Shown: positions 1-5,216 of the stretch, piece after piece | How the letters are laid out: each line of letters opens with the position of its first letter | How positions within the stretch are numbered: the stretch's first letter is position 1 | Assembly (NCBI GenBank): GCA_023392115.1 | Contig: JAEVZT010000380.1 | Span: 1-5,333 of the forward strand | Length of the DNA stretch: 5,333 nt | Reading direction: 5' to 3' | DNA from: Chloroflexota bacterium | GTDB lineage: Bacteria > Chloroflexota > Anaerolineae > Aggregatilineales > Phototrophicaceae | Translations under genes and position numbers: made by a program | The notes under the pieces: generated by a model | What the model was told of the DNA's origin: nothing | The model's database searches: none | The model's input: only the letters and a program-made list of their open reading frames with translations

Positions 1-105
1 CTTGTGATCTAGTTCGCGCAGGTAGTCGGGCGTCAAGCGGCGCTCGGCGTACGTCCGCAGCGTATCCAAGATCATGTCTCTTGTTTCACTATCAAGGCGG
101 GGCAT
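1..105 (-). CDS. Probable acyl-CoA dehydrogenase, N-terminal fragment (runs off left edge)
   Basis: Only the first 35 codons are in the window; the reading frame is open to the left edge. It begins MPRLDSETRDMILDTLRTYA and continues with AERRLTPDYLRELDHK. This resembles the first helix of acyl-CoA dehydrogenases, where an 'ETRxxILDTLRxFAExxL' stretch leads into 'LDxxDEFP'. Such enzymes are FAD-dependent and oxidise acyl-CoA thioesters to enoyl-CoA in the cytoplasm, passing electrons to ETF. The start at 103-105 is supported by a strong ribosome-binding site: GAGAGG on the minus strand (plus 111-116) ends 5 nt before the ATG. No catalytic residue or FAD contact lies in this fragment, so the call rests on the N-terminal pattern alone. 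An unrelated helical protein cannot be excluded. Confidence 0.6.
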   Translation of the reverse strand, partial: MPRLDSETRDMILDTLRTYAERRLTPDYLRELDHK

Positions 106-113
106 AACAACCT

Positions 114-128
114 CTCAGATGGTCTGAG
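114..128 (-). promoter_or_regulatory. Small palindrome overlapping the ribosome-binding site of the acyl-CoA dehydrogenase-like gene
   Basis: CTCAGA (114-119) and TCTGAG (123-128) form a perfect 6-bp inverted repeat around a 3-nt centre. On the minus strand the downstream arm shares three bases (plus 114-116) with the GAGAGG Shine-Dalgarno sequence at 111-116, and the repeat ends 8 nt before the start codon. It could be a repressor operator just inside the transcribed leader, or an RNA hairpin that partly hides the ribosome-binding site. The arms are short and chance cannot be ruled out. Confidence 0.3.
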
Positions 129-145
129 TGCATCTTTACACCGCC

Positions 146-173
146 ATCTTATTTGCATAGATATATTTGTCAG
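146..173 (-). promoter_or_regulatory. Candidate sigma-70-type promoter for the acyl-CoA dehydrogenase-like gene
   Basis: On the minus strand CTGACA (plus 168-173; 5 of 6 to TTGACA) is followed after 16 nt by TAAGAT (plus 146-151; 4 of 6 to TATAAT). The site lies in the AT-rich part of the intergenic region and would start transcription near 139, giving a leader of about 33 nt. In such AT-rich sequence other -10-like hexamers exist, so this is only the best-matching pair found by eye. Confidence 0.3.
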
Positions 174-217
174 AGTAACAAACGTAACGGGTTTAAGATG
201 TGTATTGGAGCTATTTT

Positions 218-233
218 AGTGAAAATTATCACA
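218..233. promoter_or_regulatory. CRP/FNR-family-like palindrome (AGTGA-N6-TCACA)
   Basis: AGTGA (218-222), six bases, then TCACA (229-233). This matches the CRP consensus TGTGA-N6-TCACA at 9 of 10 conserved positions, with one mismatch in the left half-site. It lies about 113 nt upstream of the acyl-CoA dehydrogenase-like start codon and about 45 nt upstream of the proposed -35 box, a typical place for an activator. A perfect version of the same motif occurs at 2079-2094. The AT-rich surroundings raise the chance of coincidence. Confidence 0.35.
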
Positions 234-335
234 AGTCGAGCGTTGCTAATCCGAAAGGATAATAAGTGAAAAGTCATCAGGATTCATAGTAAAGGGTAAG
301 CAGATTTCGCAAGTGATTGAGGGGTGAGAAGGGCT

Positions 336-380
336 GTTGGGGCGCAGCCTTCGTGCTGGCGCATGACACCGCGCCCCAAC
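336..380 (-). terminator. Long-stem inverted repeat just downstream of the GMC oxidoreductase gene, possible terminator
   Basis: Positions 336-345 (GTTGGGGCGC) and 371-380 (GCGCCCCAAC) form a perfect 10-bp GC-rich stem around a 25-nt loop. It starts 16 nt after the stop codon of the GMC gene, where a transcript end is expected. There is no run of T after the stem on the minus strand, so it is not a classical intrinsic terminator. It may be a transcript-end stabilising hairpin, or the arms of a small intergenic repeat. Confidence 0.35.
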
Positions 381-395
381 GAAGTCAGGTCAATA

Positions 396-2036
396 TTACC
401 GCGTAAGCTGCATGCTGCTTTCGCTCGGCGTTTTCGCCGGAATGCGGCTCATCGCGTACTCTGCCAGAGCGGTGATCGTCAGACTGGGGTTGACGCCCGG
501 ATTTCCGGGCACAATTGACCCGTCGATGACGTACAAGCCGGGGTAATTGTGAACCTGACAGTCCGCGTCGACAACGCCTTCGGAGGCATCCGCGCCAAAC
601 GGGCAGCCGCCGAGGATGTGCGCCGTCAGCGGGATATTGAACAGCCCCTCGTTGATCGAGCCGAGGGGGACGCCGTTCGTCTTTTCGCCGAAGCGCCGTG
701 TCACCTGATGCCCGACGTCGATCTTCGTCGGGATTGTCTGCTCCTCGTCTGGTTCAGAGACAAGGTTGCGCAGGAAGAACGTGAACGGGCTGCGCCCTGT
801 CCGCACGCGGATGCGGTTGTCCTCGTGCTGCATGACGAGCAAAATCGTCGACCGCTGCGCCCAGCCGGGAAGGGCGTGCACCTTGAGGAAGTCGACAGGA
901 TGGGTGATGATCTCGATCACCGACTTGGCGATCCGCCCGAGCAGGCTGCCGCCGTTCATCATCGGTCCGGCGAGGTAGCGCATGAGCGACGAACCGGCGG
1001 GATAGCGCACCGGCTCGATCGTTGTCACGGCGTCGGCGTTGAAGATCGACGTGATGGCGATCCCCTGCGAATAATCGGTCTTGGTCGAGCGGTTGACGAC
1101 GCCGAGCAACGACTCGCTGTTGGTGCGCACCATCGTCCCCAGCCGATCCGAAATCTTCGGCAGCGAACGCGTCGCGTCACGGCAGCGGAACAGCAGGCGC
1201 ATCGTCCCGAGCGCGCCGGCGGCGGCGATCACGTTGCGCGCGCGGACAGTGCGCTTCGGGCGCGGGTAGAGCGCCGTCGAGCGCCACATCGACACTTCAT
1301 AACGCGCGCCGTCTGCCTGCCCATCGGGCAAGGGACGCACATCGCGGACTTCGGTTTCTGCCCACACGTGCGCGCCCCACTTTTCGGCGAAGTAGAGGTA
1401 ATTCTTGACGAGCGTGTTCTTGGCATTGTAGCGGCAGCCGACCATGCATCCGCCGCAGTGCGTGCAGCCGCTTCTAGACGGTCCTTCGCCGCCGAAAAAC
1501 GGATCGGGAACTTCGACGCCTTCCTGTCCCGGTTCGCCGAAGAACGTGCCGACTGTTGTCGTGCGGAAACTGTCGGCTTGACCGAGTTCGGACGCGATCT
1601 CGCGCAGGACGTGATCCGCGTGCCACAGGCGCGGGTTGGTTGTCACGCCGAGCATCCGCTTGGCGGTGGCGAAATGCGGCTGCAAGACCTCTTTCCAGTG
1701 ATGCGGAAGCTGCCACGCCGACGCCTCGTAGCACGGGTCGTCGGGCTCCATCAGCACGTTCGCGTAGCCGAGGCTGCCGCCGCCGACGCCGCAGCCATGC
1801 AGGACGAGCACGTTTTTAAACGGGCTAATCTGCAAGATGCCGAAGCAGCGCAAGGCGGGCAGCCAGAGGTATTTGCGGACGTTCCAGTTCGTCTTCGGGA
1901 ACTCGTGATCGCGGTAGCGCTTGCCGCGCTCGATCACGAGCACTTTGTAGCCTTTTTCGGTCAGGCGCATGGCGGAAACGCTGCCGCCGAAGCCGGAGCC
2001 AATAATCACATAGTCATAAGTTTCTACTGCGGTCAT
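396..2036 (-). CDS. GMC-family flavin oxidoreductase, cholesterol oxidase-like, with a four-cysteine cluster
   Basis: A 546-residue FAD-dependent alcohol/sterol oxidoreductase of the glucose-methanol-choline family. The N-terminal Rossmann fold carries GSGFGG at residues 13-18, with the ribose-binding acid at Glu36 (VIERG). A Gly-rich flavin-loop region, HGCGVGGGSLGYANVLMEP, spans 80-98. The C-terminal block TAHILGGCPFG (471-481) through DGSIVPGNPGVNPSLTITALAE matches the family, placing the catalytic pair at His473 and Asn516. Residues 191-201 read CTHCGGCMVGC (Cys191, 194, 197, 201), followed by AKNTLVKNYL. This pattern is known from the actinobacterial ChoD-like branch of cholesterol oxidase homologues, which is the closest relationship I recognise. 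There is no signal peptide, so a cytoplasmic or peripheral membrane location is likely. The start is backed by GAGG (plus 2044-2047) 7 nt upstream. Substrate is unknown: a sterol, hopanoid or other hydrophobic alcohol is plausible, but not shown. Confidence 0.93.
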   Translation of the reverse strand: MTAVETYDYVIIGSGFGGSVSAMRLTEKGYKVLVIERGKRYRDHEFPKTNWNVRKYLWLPALRCFGILQISPFKNVLVLHGCGVGGGSLGYANVLMEPDDPCYEASAWQLPHHWKEVLQPHFATAKRMLGVTTNPRLWHADHVLREIASELGQADSFRTTTVGTFFGEPGQEGVEVPDPFFGGEGPSRSGCTHCGGCMVGCRYNAKNTLVKNYLYFAEKWGAHVWAETEVRDVRPLPDGQADGARYEVSMWRSTALYPRPKRTVRARNVIAAAGALGTMRLLFRCRDATRSLPKISDRLGTMVRTNSESLLGVVNRSTKTDYSQGIAITSIFNADAVTTIEPVRYPAGSSLMRYLAGPMMNGGSLLGRIAKSVIEIITHPVDFLKVHALPGWAQRSTILLVMQHEDNRIRVRTGRSPFTFFLRNLVSEPDEEQTIPTKIDVGHQVTRRFGEKTNGVPLGSINEGLFNIPLTAHILGGCPFGADASEGVVDADCQVHNYPGLYVIDGSIVPGNPGVNPSLTITALAEYAMSRIPAKTPSESSMQLTR

Positions 2037-2064
2037 GAGAGCGCCTCAACAGCTTTTTGCGATC

Positions 2065-2093
2065 ATCGTACCGCAAATTGTGACTGCTGTCAC
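2065..2093 (-). promoter_or_regulatory. Candidate promoter of the GMC oxidoreductase gene
   Basis: On the minus strand GTGACA (plus 2088-2093; 5 of 6 to TTGACA) and TACGAT (plus 2065-2070; 4 of 6 to TATAAT) are separated by exactly 17 nt. Transcription would start near 2058, leaving a leader of about 22 nt that contains the GAGG ribosome-binding site. This suggests the GMC gene has its own promoter although it lies only 63 bp after the sigma-factor operon. The -35 box lies inside the palindrome at 2077-2096. Confidence 0.4.
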
Positions 2094-2096
2094 AAT
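2077..2096. promoter_or_regulatory. Perfect CRP/FNR-type operator palindrome (TGTGA-N6-TCACA)
   Basis: ATTGTGAC (2077-2084) and GTCACAAT (2089-2096) are perfect inverted 8-bp arms around TGCT. The core TGTGA-N6-TCACA (2079-2094) is identical to the CRP consensus at all ten conserved positions. Its centre is about 50 nt upstream of the GMC start codon and near -28 of the proposed transcription start. This overlaps the -35 box and points to repression rather than class II activation (centre near -41). It also follows the stop codon of the LysM gene by 3 nt, so the transcript could fold into a hairpin there. The lack of a T-run argues against a terminator as its main role. Confidence 0.55.
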
Positions 2097-2099
2097 AAA

Positions 2100-2987
2100 T
2101 TAGCTGCTGTCTCTGTTCGAGGCGCGTTCCGAGTCGCGGTTATCATTCATGTTATCGTTGTCGCTGCCCACCGCCGGCGGCGCGACAGGCTGTGCCGGGC
2201 TGAGATTCTCCGGCAGATAGAGCCGCGTTCCAGCAATGATGATGCGCGTATCGCTCAGGCAGTTGGCAGCCGCCACGTCATCGATCGTCACGCCGCCGCG
2301 CGCCGCCAAGCCGGACAGCGTATCGCCCGCCTGTATCGTGTATTCCGCCCATCCTTGCGGCGGCGCGGGCAAACACTCTGTTGAGCTTGCGCCGCCGGTT
2401 GCCGTCGCAGTCGCGCCGATTGAGCCAAAGACGGCACTCGGCAGGGCGGTCGGCGGCTGGCTCGGCGACGGCGACGACGTCATCGTATGCGTCGGGGTCG
2501 CCGTGACGGTTGGGGTCTGACTGGGCGAAGGCGTCACCGTTGGCGTGGTGGTAAGGGTCGCGGTTGCGGACGGCACCGGCGTTTCAGTCGGGTCGGGCGC
2601 GAGCGTCGTCGGCGCAACCGGCGAGGGGAACGGAGTCGGTTCGCCGCGCAGCCGCGACTCGTTCGACAGCAGCACCGCGCCGCTGACGACAAACACAAAT
2701 ACCAGCAGCAGGCTCGCGGCGAGCGTCAGGAGTCGCGGGGTGTGAAACCGGCTGCGGCGTGTCGAAGCCGTCATCGCCCCCGTCACGCGCGCGCGGACGC
2801 GCTCCTGCGCGCGTTCGATCTCATAGGGTGACGCCTGCGCCCGGCGAATGATGACGCCGGTTTCGAGCATTGGGCGCAGGCGGGCGGCGTATTCGGGATA
2901 CGTGCGCAGGCAGGTGTCAACGCTTTCGCCGCGCGCCAGCCGGTCGATACAGTCGTTGAAGGCGTCGATCAGCCCTTTATCAGCCAT
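2100..2987 (-). CDS. Single-pass membrane protein with extracytoplasmic LysM domain, putative anti-sigma factor
   Basis: This 295-residue protein has a clear modular layout. Residues 1-70 form a charged, helical cytoplasmic part with IDRLARGESVDTCLRTYPEY (14-33), a pattern I associate with proteins encoded beside Chloroflexota ECF sigma genes. A single membrane helix follows at about 86-107, preceded by basic residues (RRSR, 77-80), which supports an inside-N orientation. A Pro/Thr/Ser stalk (about 116-184) leads to a LysM domain (about 214-259, YTIQAGDTLSGLAARGGVTI onwards). LysM binds GlcNAc-containing glycans such as peptidoglycan. The last 22 residues are rich in Asp, Asn, Ser and Arg. 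The start overlaps the sigma gene by 8 bp and has GGAAG 8 nt upstream. Anti-sigma function is inferred from position and topology. No HxxxCxxC zinc anti-sigma motif is present. A plain wall-anchored protein is the alternative. Confidence 0.88.
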   Translation of the reverse strand: MADKGLIDAFNDCIDRLARGESVDTCLRTYPEYAARLRPMLETGVIIRRAQASPYEIERAQERVRARVTGAMTASTRRSRFHTPRLLTLAASLLLVFVFVVSGAVLLSNESRLRGEPTPFPSPVAPTTLAPDPTETPVPSATATLTTTPTVTPSPSQTPTVTATPTHTMTSSPSPSQPPTALPSAVFGSIGATATATGGASSTECLPAPPQGWAEYTIQAGDTLSGLAARGGVTIDDVAAANCLSDTRIIIAGTRLYLPENLSPAQPVAPPAVGSDNDNMNDNRDSERASNRDSS

Positions 2988-3561
2988 GATCGACTTCCAT
3001 GTGCAGCTCGCCGAGGATGTGGCGCAGGGTATTGACGGCGCGGAATTGAAGCGACTTGACCGCGCTGACCGATTTGCCCATGATGTCCGCCGTTTCCTGT
3101 AAGTTGAGCGCTTGCCCGAAGCGCAGGATCAGGACTTCCTGCTGCTCAGGCGCGAGCATTCGCAGCGCCCGGCGCGCCTTCTCGGCGTTCATCGAGCGAA
3201 TGACGCGGATTTCCGGATCGTCGTCGGCTGACGTCGGAAACCACTCGTCGAGCGTCGTCGTCGGGAACTGCTTCACCTTGCCGTAATGCGTGTTGATCGT
3301 GTTTCGTGCCACTTTGAACAGCCAGCCGCGCAGGCTGTGTCGCGGCGCTTTACGTTTCTCGAACGCGCTGACGAGCTTGATGAACACGTCGCTTGCGAGG
3401 TCTTCTGCCGTATGCGCATCGTCGACGCGCAGGCGGATGTACTGGAAGATAGCCGGGAAATAGCTTTCGTAGATGTGCATTATCGCCTCTTGATCGCCCT
3501 GTCGGGCACGGGCGAGCAGACGATCTTCAGCCGGGATGTCAGGTAGGACGAGGCTGATCAT
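2980..3561 (-). CDS. ECF-type RNA polymerase sigma factor (sigma-70 family)
   Basis: A 193-residue cytoplasmic sigma factor with only regions 2 and 4, the size and layout typical of the extracytoplasmic function group. Region 2 spans about 14-97: YESYFPAIFQYIRLRV, then TAEDLASDVFIKLV (51-64), the core-binding and -10-contacting helix, and LRGWLFKVARNTINTHYGK (77-95). Region 4 spans about 126-184: LAPEQQEVLILRFGQALNLQ (136-155), then ETADIMGKSVSAVKSLQFRA, the helix-turn-helix that reads the -35 element. The linker between them is short and acidic. The ATG overlaps the stop of the upstream membrane gene as ATGA, and no strong Shine-Dalgarno precedes it, so translation is probably coupled. It overlaps the downstream LysM gene by 8 bp, the usual sigma/anti-sigma arrangement. 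Its target promoters are not identifiable here. Confidence 0.95.
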   Translation of the reverse strand: MISLVLPDIPAEDRLLARARQGDQEAIMHIYESYFPAIFQYIRLRVDDAHTAEDLASDVFIKLVSAFEKRKAPRHSLRGWLFKVARNTINTHYGKVKQFPTTTLDEWFPTSADDDPEIRVIRSMNAEKARRALRMLAPEQQEVLILRFGQALNLQETADIMGKSVSAVKSLQFRAVNTLRHILGELHMEVDHG

Positions 3562-5066
3562 GGCGACCGGGTACTCTCTACTGTGTCGGAAGTGAGATGC
3601 CAGACGTAATTATAACGATCGCGGTAGACCAGTTCCATAGCAACATCCGCCGCCGCCTGATCCCGGAAGGCATCATGTGAAGCATCGCTGACGACGTACT
3701 CGGCGTTGAAGGACGAACGGATTATGTGTGACGGATCGGCGATTTCGCCGCGCGTGATCGCCACCCATGTGTTCCAAAGCTCAGGATCGGCACGCTCGAG
3801 ATAGGTTGGGTCAAGCCCCACGAGATAGACGTTGTTCGTGTTGTGGTAGAACAGGCGCGTGAAGTCATCCCAGTCGGTTTGGAAGACCATTGCCCCCGGC
3901 GGCGTGTTGTCGCGCAGCCACGCCGACGCGCCGGCGAAGTATTCCGGCTCAATCGCCGCCCGCGCGTCGTCAAGCGTCGTGGTGTACGTCCTTACCCCGA
4001 GTCCCAGCAGCGCCGCCGCGCCGAGCAGCGCGATCAACGGGCGGAAGCGTGGGCTGGCAGGCAGGAACGCGGCGATATCGACCCCGCCGCGCCCCCACGA
4101 TGCCGCGCAGAACAGCAGCGCGAACGCCGGGAAATACTCGATGAAGCGCCGCGAGCGAAAGACCATGAACAGCGTAATCAGCGCGGTCAGCAGCAGATTC
4201 GTTTCGACGCGGTCGCGCGGTCGCTTGCTGAAACTCGGCGCGAGCAAACCGACCGCCATGGCGATTAACGCGCCGGTCGAGTTCGTCATCAGCACGTCGG
4301 TGTCGTAGGGATACCACTCGTTGCCGACGCGGACGCTGCTGGCGAGATCGACTTTCGCCAGCAGATGGTCGAAGATGAACTGGATGTTTTGCGGGAAATA
4401 CGGGTTGATGATCAAGCCGAGCATGATTCCGCCGAGCGTGTAGGCGACCGGACGCAGCTCCAAACGCCGGTCGGCAATCCAGACGGCGGCGCTGTATGCG
4501 GTGGCGAGAATCAGCATCAGGATGAAACCGTTGTACAGCCAGACGTAGGCGAAGCCGAGCGCGAGCATCCAGCGGTAGCGGCGCGCGAACAGCGCGCAGA
4601 GCGTCAGAATCAGCAGCAAGAGCGACGCGCCCTGCGTGCGAACCATTAACATCCGGTAGAGAAACGGCGTCGAAACGGCGAATAATCCGAGCGCCCACAG
4701 CGCTGGATAGCGCACGCCGATCTGCCGTAGGAGCGCCCACGCCGTCGTGATGACTCCGGCGGCGACTGCGGCGGTCGCCAGCTTCGCTCCGGTGACGCCT
4801 GCGAGCGCCACAAAAGGCGCGATCGCCAAGTGAAACAACAGGTGGTGATCGACAAAGCGGTCGGGGCTGAGGATCGTCAGCGGAAGCCACACAAAATCGA
4901 GCGCCAGCCGCCGCTGGTCGATGATCTCGGCGGCGACGCGCGCGTGATAGTAGTCATCTGTGCCAAGAAACGCGGGCGTGGCGAAGATGATGATGCTCAA
5001 CAGGGCGAAACACAGTGCGTACAGTCCGGCTGCCTGAACGAGTGGGGAGGGTTTGAGTGTCCGCAT
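3558..5066 (-). CDS. Polytopic membrane protein, STT3-like GT-C glycosyltransferase candidate
   Basis: A 502-residue protein with about ten or more hydrophobic helices up to residue 357, followed by a soluble C-terminal domain of about 145 residues. After the first helix (about 11-33) comes GTDDYYHAR (35-43), resembling the first acidic motif of STT3/PglB-type GT-C enzymes (DxD-like, with Tyr-His). VDHHLLFH (72-79) sits in the same first loop. RSRRFIEYF (304-312) lies near the last transmembrane helices. The C-terminal domain has FQTDWDDFTRLFYHNTNNVY (395-414), placed where STT3 proteins carry WWDYG. GT-C enzymes use lipid-linked sugar donors on the outer membrane face. I recognise similar uncharacterised bacterial membrane proteins but no defined substrate. 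WWDYG itself is absent, so oligosaccharyltransferase activity is unproven. It is the first gene of the operon; the upstream ribosome-binding site (AGGCAGAAG) is weak. Confidence 0.8.
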   Translation of the reverse strand: MRTLKPSPLVQAAGLYALCFALLSIIIFATPAFLGTDDYYHARVAAEIIDQRRLALDFVWLPLTILSPDRFVDHHLLFHLAIAPFVALAGVTGAKLATAAVAAGVITTAWALLRQIGVRYPALWALGLFAVSTPFLYRMLMVRTQGASLLLLILTLCALFARRYRWMLALGFAYVWLYNGFILMLILATAYSAAVWIADRRLELRPVAYTLGGIMLGLIINPYFPQNIQFIFDHLLAKVDLASSVRVGNEWYPYDTDVLMTNSTGALIAMAVGLLAPSFSKRPRDRVETNLLLTALITLFMVFRSRRFIEYFPAFALLFCAASWGRGGVDIAAFLPASPRFRPLIALLGAAALLGLGVRTYTTTLDDARAAIEPEYFAGASAWLRDNTPPGAMVFQTDWDDFTRLFYHNTNNVYLVGLDPTYLERADPELWNTWVAITRGEIADPSHIIRSSFNAEYVVSDASHDAFRDQAAADVAMELVYRDRYNYVWHLTSDTVESTRSP

Positions 5067-5087
5067 GACTTCTGCCTGTGATGGGTA

Positions 5088-5179
5088 AACCTCACCCCGC
5101 CAACTTTCGGTTGTCCTGCCCCTCTCCCTAAGTGGAGCGGCGAGAGGGGCAGTTGAGCGAAGCGAAACGGGGTAAGGTT
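5088..5179. repeat. Nested intergenic palindrome, REP/MITE-like element
   Basis: Outer arms AACCTCACCCCG (5088-5099) and CGGGGTAAGGTT (5168-5179) are complementary at 11 of 12 positions. Inner arms CTGCCCCTCTC (5116-5126) and GAGAGGGGCAG (5142-5152) are a perfect 11-bp inverted repeat around a 15-nt centre. Between them CAAC-TTTCG-GTTG makes a small hairpin. The whole 92-bp unit could fold into a long cruciform or RNA structure. I recall intergenic palindromes of this 'CCTCACCCC...CCCTCTC...GAGAGGGG...GGGGTGAGG' style as dispersed repeats in Chloroflexota and other GC-rich genomes. There is no transposase. It fills most of the gap between the tail-repeat gene and the operon, and could also act in transcription termination or mRNA stability. 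Confidence 0.6.
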
Positions 5180-5216
5180 GTGCTAAAGAGGCATCCGTTT
5201 CGAGCAGCCGTTCTCG

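Noticed and set aside
218..272. Repeated octamer AGTGAAAA at 218-225 and 265-272
   Set aside because: Two short copies in AT-rich sequence, 47 bp apart, with no third copy. This is compatible with chance and does not look like a CRISPR or iteron array.
324..518. Plus-strand 64-codon open frame spanning the 3' end of the GMC gene
   Set aside because: It overlaps the stem-loop and the conserved C-terminus of the GMC enzyme on the other strand, and encodes no recognisable motif.
549..2384. Long plus-strand open frame of 611 codons opposite the GMC gene and the end of the LysM gene
   Set aside because: It is antisense to two well-supported genes, its product is Arg/Ala/Asp-rich without recognisable domains, and it crosses the intergenic gap. 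GC-rich codon bias on the other strand explains the lack of stops.
2461..2640. Repetitive GC-rich stretch with short internal repeats
   Set aside because: It is explained by the Pro/Thr/Ser-rich stalk codons of the LysM protein and is not an independent repeat element.
3970..4890. Minus-strand 306-codon open frame inside the membrane protein gene
   Set aside because: It is an out-of-frame shadow of the polytopic protein, very Arg-rich and without hydrophobic pattern or domain. The frame of 3558-5066 gives clear membrane helices and motifs.
5201..5216. Short hairpin (CGAGCA / TTCTCG arms) immediately after the stop codon of the tail-repeat gene
   Set aside because: The stem has a mismatch and no following T-run on the minus strand, so it is too weak to call a terminator.
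5067..5216. Search for an ECF-type autoregulatory promoter (AAC ... CGT) in front of the operon
   Set aside because: AACC occurs on the minus strand but no properly spaced -10 element follows, and no convincing sigma-70 promoter was found either.
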